Assembly (NCBI GenBank): GCA_035604035.1
Contig: DATNJF010000108.1
Coordinates: 1-14,903, forward strand
Reading direction: 5' to 3'
DNA length: 14,903 bases
DNA from: DATARH01 sp035604035
GTDB lineage: Bacteria; Pseudomonadota; Alphaproteobacteria; ATCC43930; CGMCC-115725
Shown: piece after piece, positions 1 through 10,672 of the stretch
Layout of the letters: each line of letters begins with the position of its first letter
How positions within the stretch are numbered: the first letter of the stretch is position 1
The notes under the pieces: generated by a model
What the model was told of the DNA's origin: nothing
Seen by the model: only the letters and a program-made list of their open reading frames with translations
The model's database searches: none
Program-made: the position numbers and the translations under genes

Positions 1-393
1 GACGGCGCCGGCCGCCGCTCGGCCCTGGCAACGCTCTGCCTTGATCTCGACATTGACGCCAAGATCAAGCTCACGGCAGAGGGTAAGCGTCTCGTCGAGG
101 GTCGGCACGCGCTCGCCGGCAAAGCGTGCGTCGAACCAGCCCCCGGCATCGAGTTCTCGGATCGTTGCGATCGGCAGTTTGGAGATCGCGCCGCGCCCGC
201 TGGTCGTGCGCTCCAACCTGTCGTCGTGGCAAACCACAAGCACGCTGTCGCCGGTCAAGCGCACGTCGAACTCGACCCATATGCAGCCGAGCGACTTGGC
301 GACACGGAACCCCGCCAGAGTGTTCTCCGGCGCGCGCGCCGCGGCGCCGCGATGGCCGATGACGGAGGGAAAGTGCAAGTCGGTGAGGCTCAC
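1..393 (-). CDS. Glycerophosphodiester phosphodiesterase family protein (3' end missing)
   Basis: This is the N-terminal 131 residues of a GDPD-family protein, which hydrolyses glycerophosphodiesters to glycerol-3-phosphate and an alcohol; the rest lies beyond the left edge. Translation from GTG at 393 shows the family signature in order: GHRGA with the first catalytic His at residue 14, PENT at 22-25, EFDV with metal-binding Glu41 and Asp43, T-x-D at 47-49, CHDD with the second His at 56, then VPTLDE and VNVEIKAE with a further metal-type Glu. No signal peptide is visible, which suggests a cytoplasmic UgpQ-like enzyme. An in-frame ATG at 426 would add eleven residues, but it lies inside a REP-like repeat and those residues look non-conserved, so GTG 393 is preferred; its ribosome-binding site (GGGGTGG) is weak. 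The family is secure. The substrate and the exact start are not. Confidence 0.9.
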   Translation of the reverse strand, partial: MSLTDLHFPSVIGHRGAAARAPENTLAGFRVAKSLGCIWVEFDVRLTGDSVLVVCHDDRLERTTSGRGAISKLPIATIRELDAGGWFDARFAGERVPTLDETLTLCRELDLGVNVEIKAERCQGRAAAGAV

Positions 394-396
394 TAC

Positions 397-430
397 CGAA
401 CCACCCCGACGAAAGTCGGGGCCCATTCTT
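397..430 (-). repeat. REP-like palindromic repeat, copy 1
   Basis: Read on the minus strand, this starts AAGAATGG and continues into a hairpin with arms CCCCGAC and GTCGGGG around a TTTC loop, followed by GTGG. It matches copy 2 at 449-482, which is on the opposite strand. The stem positions that differ from copy 2 change as a pair (A-T here, G-C there). This is the look of the short intergenic palindromes common in proteobacteria. It sits immediately upstream of the phosphodiesterase start. Confidence 0.7.
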
Positions 431-448
431 CAGCTGCACGAGCAGCGT

Positions 449-482
449 AAGAATGGATCCCGGCTTTCGCCGGGGTGACGGC
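449..482 (+). repeat. REP-like palindromic repeat, copy 2 (inverted relative to copy 1)
   Basis: Read on the plus strand, AAGAATGG is followed by a hairpin with arms CCCGGC and GCCGGG around TTTC, then GTGACGG. With copy 1 it forms a pair in opposite orientation separated by about 18 bp, resembling a BIME-type arrangement. On the minus strand it comes shortly after the pnp stop, so it could protect the pnp mRNA 3' end or help end transcription. It has no T-run typical of an intrinsic terminator. Confidence 0.7.
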
Positions 483-509
483 TAGGGCGCATTAATGTGC
501 CCTATGCCG

Positions 510-513
<4 letters not shown>
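475..513 (-). terminator. Long hairpin overlapping the pnp stop codon
   Basis: The arms GTGACGGC (475-482) and GCCGTCAC (506-513) enclose a second palindromic core, AGGGCGC (484-490) against GTGCCCT (497-503), around an AT-rich loop. The result is a nearly continuous stem of about 15-18 pairs with one wobble and one bulge. It contains the TGA stop of pnp (510-512). No U-tract follows, so a mRNA 3'-end stabiliser or a Rho-dependent end fits as well as an intrinsic terminator. Confidence 0.5.
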
Positions 514-2660
<2,147 letters not shown>

Positions 2661-2687
2661 TATCGTTCATCCTTTGCGAACATAGGC

Positions 2688-2725
2688 GGCAGCGCTCGCG
2701 GGAGCGGATTCCCCCGCGTGCTGCC
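2688..2725 (-). promoter_or_regulatory. pnp leader hairpin
   Basis: GGCAGC (2688-2693) pairs with GCTGCC (2720-2725), and CGCGGG (2697-2702) pairs with CCCGCG (2713-2718). A small asymmetric internal loop separates the two helices and a 10-nt apical loop closes the structure. It lies 12 nt upstream of the AAAGGA ribosome-binding site of pnp on the transcribed strand. In E. coli a leader stem cut by RNase III mediates PNPase autoregulation; an equivalent role here is inference. Confidence 0.5.
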
Positions 2726-2737
2726 AGCGTTTCTTGT

Positions 2738-2766
2738 GCGGCCCAAGGGTCATTAACCTTGGCCGC
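2738..2766 (-). promoter_or_regulatory. Middle hairpin of the rpsO-pnp spacer
   Basis: GCGGCC (2738-2743) and AAGG (2745-2748) pair with CCTT (2757-2760) and GGCCGC (2761-2766). This gives a 10-bp stem with a single bulged C and an 8-nt loop. It is not followed by a U-run in the transcript. It may be an RNA-processing site or part of the pnp leader structure. Confidence 0.5.
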
Positions 2767-2804
2767 GTCATTGCGATGTTAGAACTCATGAACCGGCCGC
2801 TTGC

Positions 2805-2823
2805 GCCGCCCATCGTGGGCGGC
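2805..2823 (-). terminator. Hairpin after rpsO, terminator or processing site
   Basis: GCCGCCCA (2805-2812) and TGGGCGGC (2816-2823) form a perfect 8-bp, almost all G-C stem with a 3-nt loop. It begins 39 nt past the rpsO stop on the transcribed strand. The following bases (GCAAGC) are not a U-tract, so partial termination or 3'-end protection of the rpsO mRNA is as likely as full termination. Confidence 0.45.
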
Positions 2824-2862
2824 ATCGTTGCCGGGGAGCGGGTGCGGCGTCTTCCCAACAGG

Positions 2863-3132
2863 TCAGCGCCGCAGCCCGAGGCGCCCGATCAGCGTCTCGT
2901 ATCGCGATCCGTCCGATCGCTTGAGGTAATCGAGCAGACGACGGCGCTGGCCAACCATGACCAATAGCCCGCGCCGCGAATGAAAGTCCTTCTTATGCGT
3001 TCCGAGATGGTCGGTCAGGTTGCGAATCCGTTCGGACAGGACCGCGACCTGGACTTCGGGCGACCCGGTGTCGCCTGACTTGACGGCGTATTCGCCAATG
3101 AGCGCTTGCTTGCGCTCCGCAGTTATCGACAT
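2863..3132 (-). CDS. rpsO: 30S ribosomal protein S15
   Basis: S15 is a primary 16S rRNA-binding protein of the 30S platform. The 89-residue product has the usual family length and shows the hallmark stretches TGSPEVQVA (about 22-30), LTDHLGTHKKDFHSRRGLL (about 39-57) and QRRRLLDYLK (about 62-71), with the basic RRxLLxYL helix used for rRNA contact. The ATG at 3132 follows AAGGG about 6 nt upstream. Only 13 nt separate it from the truB stop, so it is probably cotranscribed with, and possibly translationally coupled to, truB. S15 autoregulates its own mRNA through a leader pseudoknot in E. coli; any equivalent here would have to overlap the 3' end of truB, and I cannot see one by eye. Confidence 0.99.
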   Translation of the reverse strand: MSITAERKQALIGEYAVKSGDTGSPEVQVAVLSERIRNLTDHLGTHKKDFHSRRGLLVMVGQRRRLLDYLKRSDGSRYETLIGRLGLRR

Positions 3133-3145
3133 CGTGGCCCTTTCT

Positions 3146-4057
3146 TCAGCAGTTGATTATCCGCACCGGCCGCAGACGCCCGTTTTCGATGCGCGCCAGC
3201 CCGATCAAAAGCTGGTCGTGCCGCGCGCCGACGATCGTGCCGTCGTCAAACCGGTCGAGGCGGGCGCCTTCGCATTCGGTCAGCACGATTGGCTGGCCAT
3301 GGCGAAGTCGGGCAGCCTCGTCTGCCGTCAATGCCAGCGCCGGGATGTCGTCCAGCGCCGCTTCGATCGGCAATAGATGCCCGGAAGCGGGAAGACTATG
3401 CCCAAGGGTAGTCGCCAAATCCAGCGAAATTGCTTGGGCTTCGGTGAAGCGGCCAACCGCGAGTCGGCGCAGCGCGACGATATGGGCATGCGTCCCCAGC
3501 GCCTCGGCAAGGTCGCGGGCGAGCGAGCGGATATAGGTGCCCTGGCCGACAACGGCTTCGAAATCGGCGTGGTCACGGTCGGGGAAGGCGGCGAGGCAAA
3601 GCTCGCTGATCTCGACCGGGCGCTCGGCGAGTCGCGGCGCCTTGCCGGCGCGCGCGAGGGCATAGGCGCGGCGGCCGGCGACTTTGATCGCGGAGTAGGC
3701 GGGCGGGCGCTGCAGGATCGTGCCGGTAAAACGTGGCAGAACCGCCGCGATCGCCGGGCTTTCCGGGCGCACCGGGCTCTCTGCGACGGCCTCTCCTTCG
3801 CTATCATCGGTATCGGTGGCAATGCCCCAGCGAATGCGAAAGCTGTAGCGCTTGGTTGCCTTCGAGACAAAGCCGACGGTCTTGGTCGCCTCGCCGAGCG
3901 CGACCGGCAGAATCCCGGTTGCGAGCGGGTCGAGCGTGCCGGCGTGCCCGGCCTTCAATCCGGTGGCATGACGCAGCCGCAAAACCACCTTGCTGGACGT
4001 GATCCCGGCCGGCTTGTCGATGACCAGCCAACCATGGAGGCCGCGCTCAACTGTCAT
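3146..4057 (-). CDS. truB: tRNA pseudouridine(55) synthase
   Basis: TruB isomerises uridine 55 of the tRNA T-arm to pseudouridine and also acts as a tRNA folding chaperone. The 303-residue protein has DKPAGITSS at about 14-22, the catalytic motif GHAGTLDPLATG with nucleophile Asp43, the Tyr-containing KRYSFRIRWG motif near 69-78, PPAYSAIKV near 118-126, and GTYIRSLARDL near 173-183. A short C-terminal PUA-like region ends in GRLRPVRI. The ATG at 4057 lies inside the end of rbfA (an 11-nt overlap containing ATGACAGTTGA), a sign of translational coupling. The catalytic Asp and flanking residues are intact, so it should be active. Confidence 0.98.
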   Translation of the reverse strand: MTVERGLHGWLVIDKPAGITSSKVVLRLRHATGLKAGHAGTLDPLATGILPVALGEATKTVGFVSKATKRYSFRIRWGIATDTDDSEGEAVAESPVRPESPAIAAVLPRFTGTILQRPPAYSAIKVAGRRAYALARAGKAPRLAERPVEISELCLAAFPDRDHADFEAVVGQGTYIRSLARDLAEALGTHAHIVALRRLAVGRFTEAQAISLDLATTLGHSLPASGHLLPIEAALDDIPALALTADEAARLRHGQPIVLTECEGARLDRFDDGTIVGARHDQLLIGLARIENGRLRPVRIINC

Positions 4058-4457
4058 TCTTGTCCCGCAAATCGCGGGCGACCGCCTCGCTGTGGAGAAC
4101 CGCGGCGATCCGCTCGGCGGTGTCGAAGGCGCTGTCGAGCGCGAAGCTCAGATTCGGAACCAGGCGCAGCCGCACCGTGCGGGCCATGCGACCTTTGAGG
4201 AACGGCGCGCTGCGCCGCAGCGCCGCGAGGATATCGGCGGCATTGGCGCCGCCCAACGGCATGACAAAAGCAATGGCGTTGCGCAGATCGGGACTGACCT
4301 GCACCTCGGTCACGGTGACGTTAGCGTCGTAGAGTACAGGATCGCGCAATTCGCCGGGCCGCAGCAGCAGGGCGAGAGCGTGGCGCAGCTCCTCGCCGAC
4401 GCGCAGCTGCCGCTGGCTCGGCTCGGCGTGGCTCTCACGGTGTTCGCGGCGTGCCAT
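4047..4457 (-). CDS. rbfA: 30S ribosome-binding factor A
   Basis: RbfA binds the immature 30S subunit near helix 1 of 16S rRNA and supports late maturation and cold adaptation. The 136-residue product fits the family length. It has the N-terminal QRQLRVGEELRHALA helix (about 16-30), DPVLYDANVTVTEVQVSPDLRNA (about 39-61) with the family's conserved (V/I)(T)xVxxSxDLxxA pattern, and RxVRLRLVPNLSFALD (about 92-107) completing the KH-like fold. The start ATG lies 10 nt after the infB stop with only a weak purine stretch (AGAGA), so translation probably depends on coupling from infB. Its stop overlaps the truB start. Confidence 0.97.
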   Translation of the reverse strand: MARREHRESHAEPSQRQLRVGEELRHALALLLRPGELRDPVLYDANVTVTEVQVSPDLRNAIAFVMPLGGANAADILAALRRSAPFLKGRMARTVRLRLVPNLSFALDSAFDTAERIAAVLHSEAVARDLRDKNDS

Positions 4458-4467
4458 TCTCTAACGA

Positions 4468-7104
4468 CTACAGCGCGCGGGCGACTTCCTCGACGTCGAA
4501 GCACTCGATCGTGTCGCCGACCTGGATGTTCTCGTAATTCTCGAAGGCCATGCCGCATTCGTAGCCCTCGCGGACCTCGCGGACCTCGTCCTTGAAGCGC
4601 TTCAAGGTCTTGAGGCTCCCTTCGTGGATCACGATGTTGTCGCGCAACAGGCGCACTTTGGCACCGCGGCGGACGGTGCCGTCGGTCACCATGCAGCCGG
4701 CGACCTTGCCGACGCGGGTGATGTTGAAGACCTCGCGGATCGCGGCATTGCCGAGGAAGCGCTCGCGCAGGGTCGGCGACAGCATTCCCGACAGCGCGGC
4801 CTTCATGTCGTCGAGCACGTCGTAGATGATCGCGTAGTAGCGGATCTCGACCCCGTCGCGCCGCGCCAGGTCGCGCGCCGCTGGATTGGCGCGAACGTTG
4901 AAACCGACGATGACGGCCCCGGTCGCCTTGGCGAGGATCACGTCGCTCTCGTTGATCCCGCCAACCCCGGAGTGCAGCACACGCATCGCGACCTCGTCGG
5001 TCGAGAGTTTGTTGAGCGAGCCGGCGATCGCCTCGACCGAGCCCTGGACATCGCCCTTGATGACAATCGGCAATTCCTTGGCGGTGCCGGCGGTGATTTG
5101 CGAGAACATTTCCTCGAGCGTGCCGCGACCGGCCGTGGCGGCCGCCTTCTCGCGGTGCAACCGATCGCGGTATTCGGCGATCTCGCGTGCGCGGCTCTCG
5201 CTCTCGACGACGACAAAATCGTCTCCCGCGAGTGGGGCGGAGTTGAGCCCCAGCACCTCGACCGGGGTCGACGGGCCAGCCTCGCGCAGGTTCTTCCCAT
5301 GATCGTCGACCAGCGCGCGCACCCGGCCCCAGACGCTGCCGGAGACAAAGATGTCGCCGACCTTGGCCGTACCGCGCTGGATCAGCACGGTGGCAATCGC
5401 ACCGCGGCCGCGCTCGATCTGCGCTTCGAGCACGACGCCCTCGGCGGGCCGGTTCGGGTTGGCCTTGAGATCGAGCAGCTCGGCCTGGAGCAGGATCGCT
5501 TCCTCGAGCTTGTCGAGATTGGTCTTCTTGGTCGCCGAGACCTCGACGTCGAGCACCTCGCCGCCCAACTCCTCGACGACGAGTTCATGCTGCAACAGCT
5601 CCTGGCGCACCCGCTCGGGCTTGGCGTCGGGCCGGTCGATCTTGTTGATCGCGACGATGATCGGCACCTCGGCCGCCTTGGCGTGGCGGATCGCCTCGAC
5701 GGTCTGCTCCATGATGCCGTCGTCGGCGGCGACGACGAGCACGACGATGTCGGTCGCGTTGGCGCCGCGGGCGCGCATCGCGGTGAAGGCCTGGTGCCCC
5801 GGTGTGTCGATAAAGGCGATCTGCTTGCCGCTCTTTAGCGTGACGCGGTAGGCGCCGATATGCTGGGTGATGCCGCCGGCTTCGCCGCCCGCGACATCGG
5901 TCTCGCGCAGCGCGTCGAGCAGCGAGGTCTTGCCGTGATCGACATGGCCCATCACGGTGACGACCGGGGCCCGCGGCTCAAGGTTCTCCGCCGCGTCGGC
6001 CTCGCCGCGCATGCCGATCTCGACATCGGATTCGGCCACACGACGCAACCGATGGCCGAACTCGGTCACGACCAGCTCGGCGGTGTCGGCATCGATGATC
6101 TGGTTGACCGTCGCCATCACGCCCATGCGCATCAGCGACTTGACGACGTCGACGCCGCGTTCGGCCATGCGGTTGGCCAGTTCCTGCACGGTAATGGTTT
6201 CGGGGATGACGACCTCGCGGACGATCTTGGTCTGCTCGGCCTCGCCATGCAGCCGCATCCGCTCGCGTTCGCGGGCGCGGCGAACGGAGGCGAAGCTGCG
6301 CGTGCGCTCGTCCTCGTCGGAAAGCGCGCGGGTGACGGTGATCTTGCCGGTGCCGCGGCGGCGCGGCTCGTCGCGCCGGACCGGGGTTGCCGGGCGTCGT
6401 GCATCGGGCCGGCCGTGGCGGAAGGTTGCTGGTTCCTCTTCTTCCTCGGCCGGCATTGCCGTCTTGCCGGCAGCGGCGAGCGCAGCGAACTTGGCCGCGG
6501 CGGCCTGGCCGGCGCGTTCGGCTACCTCGCGCCGCGACTCTTCTTCCTTGCGCTGCGCCTCAGCATCCAGGGACCGCTTCTTTGCGTCATCGTCGGCGCG
6601 TTTGCGCGCCTCCTCTTCTTCCGTCTTGCGGCGCGAGTCTTCCTCGGCCTGGCGCTGCTCTTCCTCGGCAGCGCGCGCCGCTTCCTCGCGACGGCGATCG
6701 GCTTCGGCGAGGGCAGCGCGCTGTCGCGCTTCGACATCCGCCTTTTGTGCATGCTGGACGGCGCGCAGGCGTCCGGCCCGCTCGTCTGCGGTCAGCGACC
6801 GCGGCAGCGGGACGACCCGGCGCGGGGTCTCTGCTTCGGCCGGCGCAGGAGTCGCCGATGCCAGCATGGTCAGCGGCGCACGCGCGACCGCGGGCGCGGC
6901 GCCGGGTTCCGCCTTCGCGGGCTCGGGTGCAGCCGCGCCGGGCATGATGATCCGCTTCTTGCGGACCTCGACGGCGACTACCTTCGAGCGTCCATGCGAG
7001 AAGCTCTGCTTGACCTGGCCGGGCTCGGACGGCCGGTTCAGGCCGAGCGTTCCGCCGGGCCGCAGAGTCAAAGGTCGCTTCGGTTCTTGGTCTACGTCAC
7101 TCAT
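4468..7104 (-). CDS. infB: Translation initiation factor IF-2
   Basis: IF2 is the GTPase that positions fMet-tRNA on the 30S subunit and promotes subunit joining. From ATG 7104 the protein has 878 residues. It opens with the alphaproteobacterial N-terminal motif (PLTLRPGGTLGL, then QSFSHGRSK), followed by a long Ala/Glu/Arg-rich, probably coiled-coil stretch at about 103-213. An IF2_N domain follows at about 299-358 (ETITVQELANRM). The G domain has G1 GHVDHGKTS at 386-394, G2 GGITQHIGAY, G3 DTPGH at 433-437, G4 NKID at 487-490 and G5 SATKK at about 523. Domains II, III and the fMet-tRNA-binding C-terminus (EVREGYECGMAFE) follow. The ylxR stop overlaps this ATG (ATGAGTGA), favouring coupled initiation. 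An ATG at 7122 with GGAG 7 nt upstream is a real alternative adding six residues. Confidence 0.98.
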   Translation of the reverse strand: MSDVDQEPKRPLTLRPGGTLGLNRPSEPGQVKQSFSHGRSKVVAVEVRKKRIIMPGAAAPEPAKAEPGAAPAVARAPLTMLASATPAPAEAETPRRVVPLPRSLTADERAGRLRAVQHAQKADVEARQRAALAEADRRREEAARAAEEEQRQAEEDSRRKTEEEEARKRADDDAKKRSLDAEAQRKEEESRREVAERAGQAAAAKFAALAAAGKTAMPAEEEEEPATFRHGRPDARRPATPVRRDEPRRRGTGKITVTRALSDEDERTRSFASVRRARERERMRLHGEAEQTKIVREVVIPETITVQELANRMAERGVDVVKSLMRMGVMATVNQIIDADTAELVVTEFGHRLRRVAESDVEIGMRGEADAAENLEPRAPVVTVMGHVDHGKTSLLDALRETDVAGGEAGGITQHIGAYRVTLKSGKQIAFIDTPGHQAFTAMRARGANATDIVVLVVAADDGIMEQTVEAIRHAKAAEVPIIVAINKIDRPDAKPERVRQELLQHELVVEELGGEVLDVEVSATKKTNLDKLEEAILLQAELLDLKANPNRPAEGVVLEAQIERGRGAIATVLIQRGTAKVGDIFVSGSVWGRVRALVDDHGKNLREAGPSTPVEVLGLNSAPLAGDDFVVVESESRAREIAEYRDRLHREKAAATAGRGTLEEMFSQITAGTAKELPIVIKGDVQGSVEAIAGSLNKLSTDEVAMRVLHSGVGGINESDVILAKATGAVIVGFNVRANPAARDLARRDGVEIRYYAIIYDVLDDMKAALSGMLSPTLRERFLGNAAIREVFNITRVGKVAGCMVTDGTVRRGAKVRLLRDNIVIHEGSLKTLKRFKDEVREVREGYECGMAFENYENIQVGDTIECFDVEEVARAL

Positions 7105-7774
7105 GCTGTCTCGTACCACCATCTCGTCGCTCCGGTCCAACCGAAGCCAATTCCAACTCGTCCGTCACTGCCGCCGCCGACCGAAACCCGGCGAGGCGCC
7201 GAAGATCGACCAGCAGTCGGAAGCTAAGCTGCCCCGACCCGACGGCGACGAACACTGCACGCTCGCGCGCGAATGCCGCGCTCAGCTCGTCCGCGGACAG
7301 CACCGACGCCGACGCGATACCTCGCGCCAGAGAAGCCATCTTTCGGCGACCGGCCTCGGCGCCATCCAGCGCCAATAACAACAACGCCGCGTCGCCGCGG
7401 CGCACCGCATCGCTCACCCGCTCGAACCCGGCGACCGCTAACCCGGCCCGCCGCGCCAGCCCGAGCGTATCGCAACAGCGCCGGACTAGAAGGGCCTCGA
7501 TGCGATCGGCGAGACCCTGCGGGATCTCCACCGGACGCCGCGCCGCGCGCGCAAACGCCCGCTTCACCACCGCCCGCTCCACTATATCGCGGCGGGACAG
7601 CAACCACAAACCCCGTCCCGGCAGCCGCGCCTCGATATCGGGGACGATTGCGCCGTCCGGGCCGATGACAAAGCGCAGCAAAGCGGCGCGGTCGCCGGTC
7701 TCGCCGGTGACGATGCAACGCCGTTGCGGCGTCTCTGTGGCGAGCTCCTGAGCCTGGTGGGCGGTGGCTGGCGT
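7097..7774 (-). CDS. YlxR (DUF448) / L7Ae-like RNA-binding protein with probable ACG start
   Basis: This is a two-domain RNA-binding protein of the nusA-infB operon. Reading upstream from the first usable TTG (7681) gives PQRRCIVTGETGDRAALL in frame, which is the conserved DUF448/YlxR N-terminus, so the gene must start further up. No ATG, GTG or TTG occurs in frame between that motif and the nusA stop. A perfect AAGGAG at 7783-7788 is followed after 8 nt by ACG at 7774, giving a 225-residue product. The YlxR domain covers about 19-95 (PGRGLWLLSRRD near 52-63) and an L7Ae-like domain about 100-200 (DTLGLARRAG near 102-111). The start lies 5 nt past nusA; the stop overlaps infB by 8 nt. Function is poorly defined; YlxR proteins are linked to RNA binding and, in some bacteria, RNase P. 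The family is sure. The start codon is inferred. Confidence 0.85.
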   Translation of the reverse strand, partial: TPATAHQAQELATETPQRRCIVTGETGDRAALLRFVIGPDGAIVPDIEARLPGRGLWLLSRRDIVERAVVKRAFARAARRPVEIPQGLADRIEALLVRRCCDTLGLARRAGLAVAGFERVSDAVRRGDAALLLLALDGAEAGRRKMASLARGIASASVLSADELSAAFARERAVFVAVGSGQLSFRLLVDLRRLAGFRSAAAVTDELELASVGPERRDGGTRQHE

Positions 7775-7779
7775 CGCCG

Positions 7780-9333
<1,554 letters not shown>

Positions 9334-9346
9334 CGTTTCCGGAACC

Positions 9347-9838
9347 TCAGTGAAGCGGTGTGGAGCGGGCGGCAAGAAGGTCGGGGGTGATTACCAGCTT
9401 CGCCTTGGCAATCGCGCCGAGCGGCAGGCTGACCTCGCCGGTTTCCGCGACGAGCCGCACCTGGTCGGCGGAACGGCCGAGAATGCGGCCGCGGAAACGC
9501 TTGCGGCCGTCGATCGGTTGCTCCAGTTCGATCTTGGCCTCGAAGCCGGCGAAACGGTCGAAATCCTCTGGTCGGGTCAGCGGCCGATCAATGCCGGGCG
9601 AGCTGACCTCGAGCATGTAGGTGTCAGCGATCGGATCGGCGACATCGAGGATCGCCGAGACCGAGCGGCTGATCTCGGTGCAATCGTCAACCGTCATCGG
9701 TGCCTCGTCGCGGCGCTCGGCCATGATCTGCAAAGTCGCGCGCCGGACACCGAGAAAGGCGACTCGCACCAGGCGATAGCCCATCGCATCGAGCGACGGC
9801 TCGATCAGCGGGATAATCTCGTCGGCGGTGCTCGGCAC
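9347..9838 (-). CDS. rimP: Ribosome maturation factor RimP
   Basis: RimP assists assembly of the 30S head together with S12. From GTG 9838 the product is 163 residues. It has the N-terminal domain opening EIIPLIEPSLDAMGYRLVRV, the family signature LEVSSPGIDRPL at 76-87, and a C-terminal SH3-like domain (about 92-155) with FRGRILG. A longer reading frame reaches GTG 9892, but that codon lies inside an intrinsic terminator hairpin and the added 18 residues do not resemble the family. GTG 9838 has AGGAG about 12 nt upstream, a somewhat long spacing, plus GAGAAA directly before it. It is the first gene of the operon running to pnp. Confidence 0.96.
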   Translation of the reverse strand: MPSTADEIIPLIEPSLDAMGYRLVRVAFLGVRRATLQIMAERRDEAPMTVDDCTEISRSVSAILDVADPIADTYMLEVSSPGIDRPLTRPEDFDRFAGFEAKIELEQPIDGRKRFRGRILGRSADQVRLVAETGEVSLPLGAIAKAKLVITPDLLAARSTPLH

Positions 9839-9866
9839 TTTCTCTGTCTGCTCCTGGCGAAACCGC

Positions 9867-9892
9867 AAATAAAAAGTGGGCCGCCGGCCCAC
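9867..9892 (-). terminator. Intrinsic terminator before rimP (possible operon attenuator)
   Basis: On the minus strand GTGGGCC-GGC-GGCCCAC forms a perfect 7-bp G-C-rich stem, extendable by one A-T pair, followed at once by TTTTTATTT. This is a textbook Rho-independent terminator and works only in the minus direction. It lies 72 nt past the trmB stop and 28 nt before the rimP GTG. It can end the metK-trmB transcript, and any transcript started from the promoter candidate at 9943-9970 must also cross it. Confidence 0.85.
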
Positions 9893-9942
9893 TCCGCGAT
9901 CTGGTCCTCATATCGGACCCTATGGACTTCTTTGTTATGCCA

Positions 9943-9970
9943 TATATAGGCGAATCTCGGCTCTTAGCAA
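9943..9970 (-). promoter_or_regulatory. Candidate sigma-70 promoter for the rimP-nusA operon
   Basis: TTGCTA (9965-9970) and TATATA (9943-9948), read on the minus strand, are separated by 16 nt, each with four matches to consensus. The -35 overlaps the trmB stop codon. Transcription would start near 9936, upstream of the terminator. No better candidate lies in the 28 nt between terminator and rimP. The call is made by eye and is moderate at best. Confidence 0.4.
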
Positions 9971-10668
9971 GGGCGCGCGCGCCGCTCGAAGCGCAGAAAG
10001 GCCGGGATGCGACCGGCTTTCCGGGCCTTTTGCTCATAGCGGGTCGGCGGCCAATCGGCGGGGCGCTCGCGCCAGTCGGCCGCGCGGCGCGCGGTCCATG
10101 CAAACGCCGGATGCGCCGTCGTGTGCTCGATCATCCAGGCGAGATAGGAGGGGTCATCGGTGGCGAGGCGCAATTCTGCACCGTCGGCCATAATTGCGGC
10201 CAACCGATCAAGCGTCGCCGGCGCGATCAGCCGGCGCTTGTGGTGGCGCGCCTTGGGCCAGGGATCGGGAAAGAGGACGAAGACGCGGCCGATCGAGCGC
10301 GGCGGCAGCACCGCCAACAGCGAACGGGCGTCGTCGGGATAGAGGCGGATATTGGCGAGACCGCGGCGGTCGATCTCGCCGAGCAGCTTGACGATGCCGT
10401 TCTCGAACACCTCGCAACCGATAAAGCCGATATCGGGATTCTGCTCGGCTTGCTGGGCAAGATGCTCGCCGCCGCCAAAGCCGATCTCGAGCCAGACCTC
10501 GCGCACGGGCGTGGAAAAAAGGCCAGCTAGATCGAGCCCGCCGATCTTCGGCAACTCAAAAGATAATCGCGGAAGCAGGGTGGTCTGGCGCTCGCGCTGG
10601 CCGGCGCGCAAGGGCCGGCCGCGGCGGCGTCCGTAGAATAGCTCTCGGCGATGCGGCGCTTCGTCCAC
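9964..10668 (-). CDS. trmB: tRNA (guanine-N7-)-methyltransferase
   Basis: TrmB uses S-adenosylmethionine to form m7G46 in the variable loop of tRNA. From GTG 10668 the protein is 234 residues. It shows the early FYGRRRGRPLR motif, the SAM-binding LEIGFGGGEHL at 60-70, GCEVFENG near 84-91, the signature FPDPWPKARHHKRR at 133-146, ATDD near 169-172, and the C-terminal TRYEQKA at 209-215, all in the family order. GTG lies 4 nt after the metK stop; GAGGA lies almost directly before it, so the ribosome-binding site spacing is poor. An in-frame ATG at 10731 inside metK is an alternative start. Placement after metK puts a SAM-using enzyme next to SAM synthesis, though I see no evidence the link is more than shared transcription. 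Confidence 0.96.
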   Translation of the reverse strand: MDEAPHRRELFYGRRRGRPLRAGQRERQTTLLPRLSFELPKIGGLDLAGLFSTPVREVWLEIGFGGGEHLAQQAEQNPDIGFIGCEVFENGIVKLLGEIDRRGLANIRLYPDDARSLLAVLPPRSIGRVFVLFPDPWPKARHHKRRLIAPATLDRLAAIMADGAELRLATDDPSYLAWMIEHTTAHPAFAWTARRAADWRERPADWPPTRYEQKARKAGRIPAFLRFERRARPC

Positions 10669-10672
10669 GTCC

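Noticed and set aside
394..426. ATG 426 as start of the phosphodiesterase
   Set aside because: It falls inside REP-like copy 1, so the extra eleven residues come from the repeat; GTG 393 places GHRGA at the usual distance from the N-terminus.
2667..2858. 63-residue minus-strand frame in the rpsO-pnp spacer
   Set aside because: No ribosome-binding site or family resemblance; the spacer is better explained by three hairpins.
5860..7378. Long plus-strand reading frames opposite infB (455 and 473 residues)
   Set aside because: They mirror infB codons in a GC-rich gene, have low-complexity Arg/Ser/Ala compositions and no recognisable domain, and infB itself is unambiguous. The same holds for plus-strand frames over nusA (8149-9390), truB (3377-4198) and pnp (1068-1736, 1956-2636).
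9839..9892. Longer rimP starting at GTG 9892
   Set aside because: The start codon and next residues lie inside the terminator hairpin, and the added 18 residues do not match RimP.
9893..9963. tRNA gene before rimP, as in the E. coli metY-rimP operon
   Set aside because: No cloverleaf and no T-arm GGTTCGA-type sequence is visible in these 71 bases.
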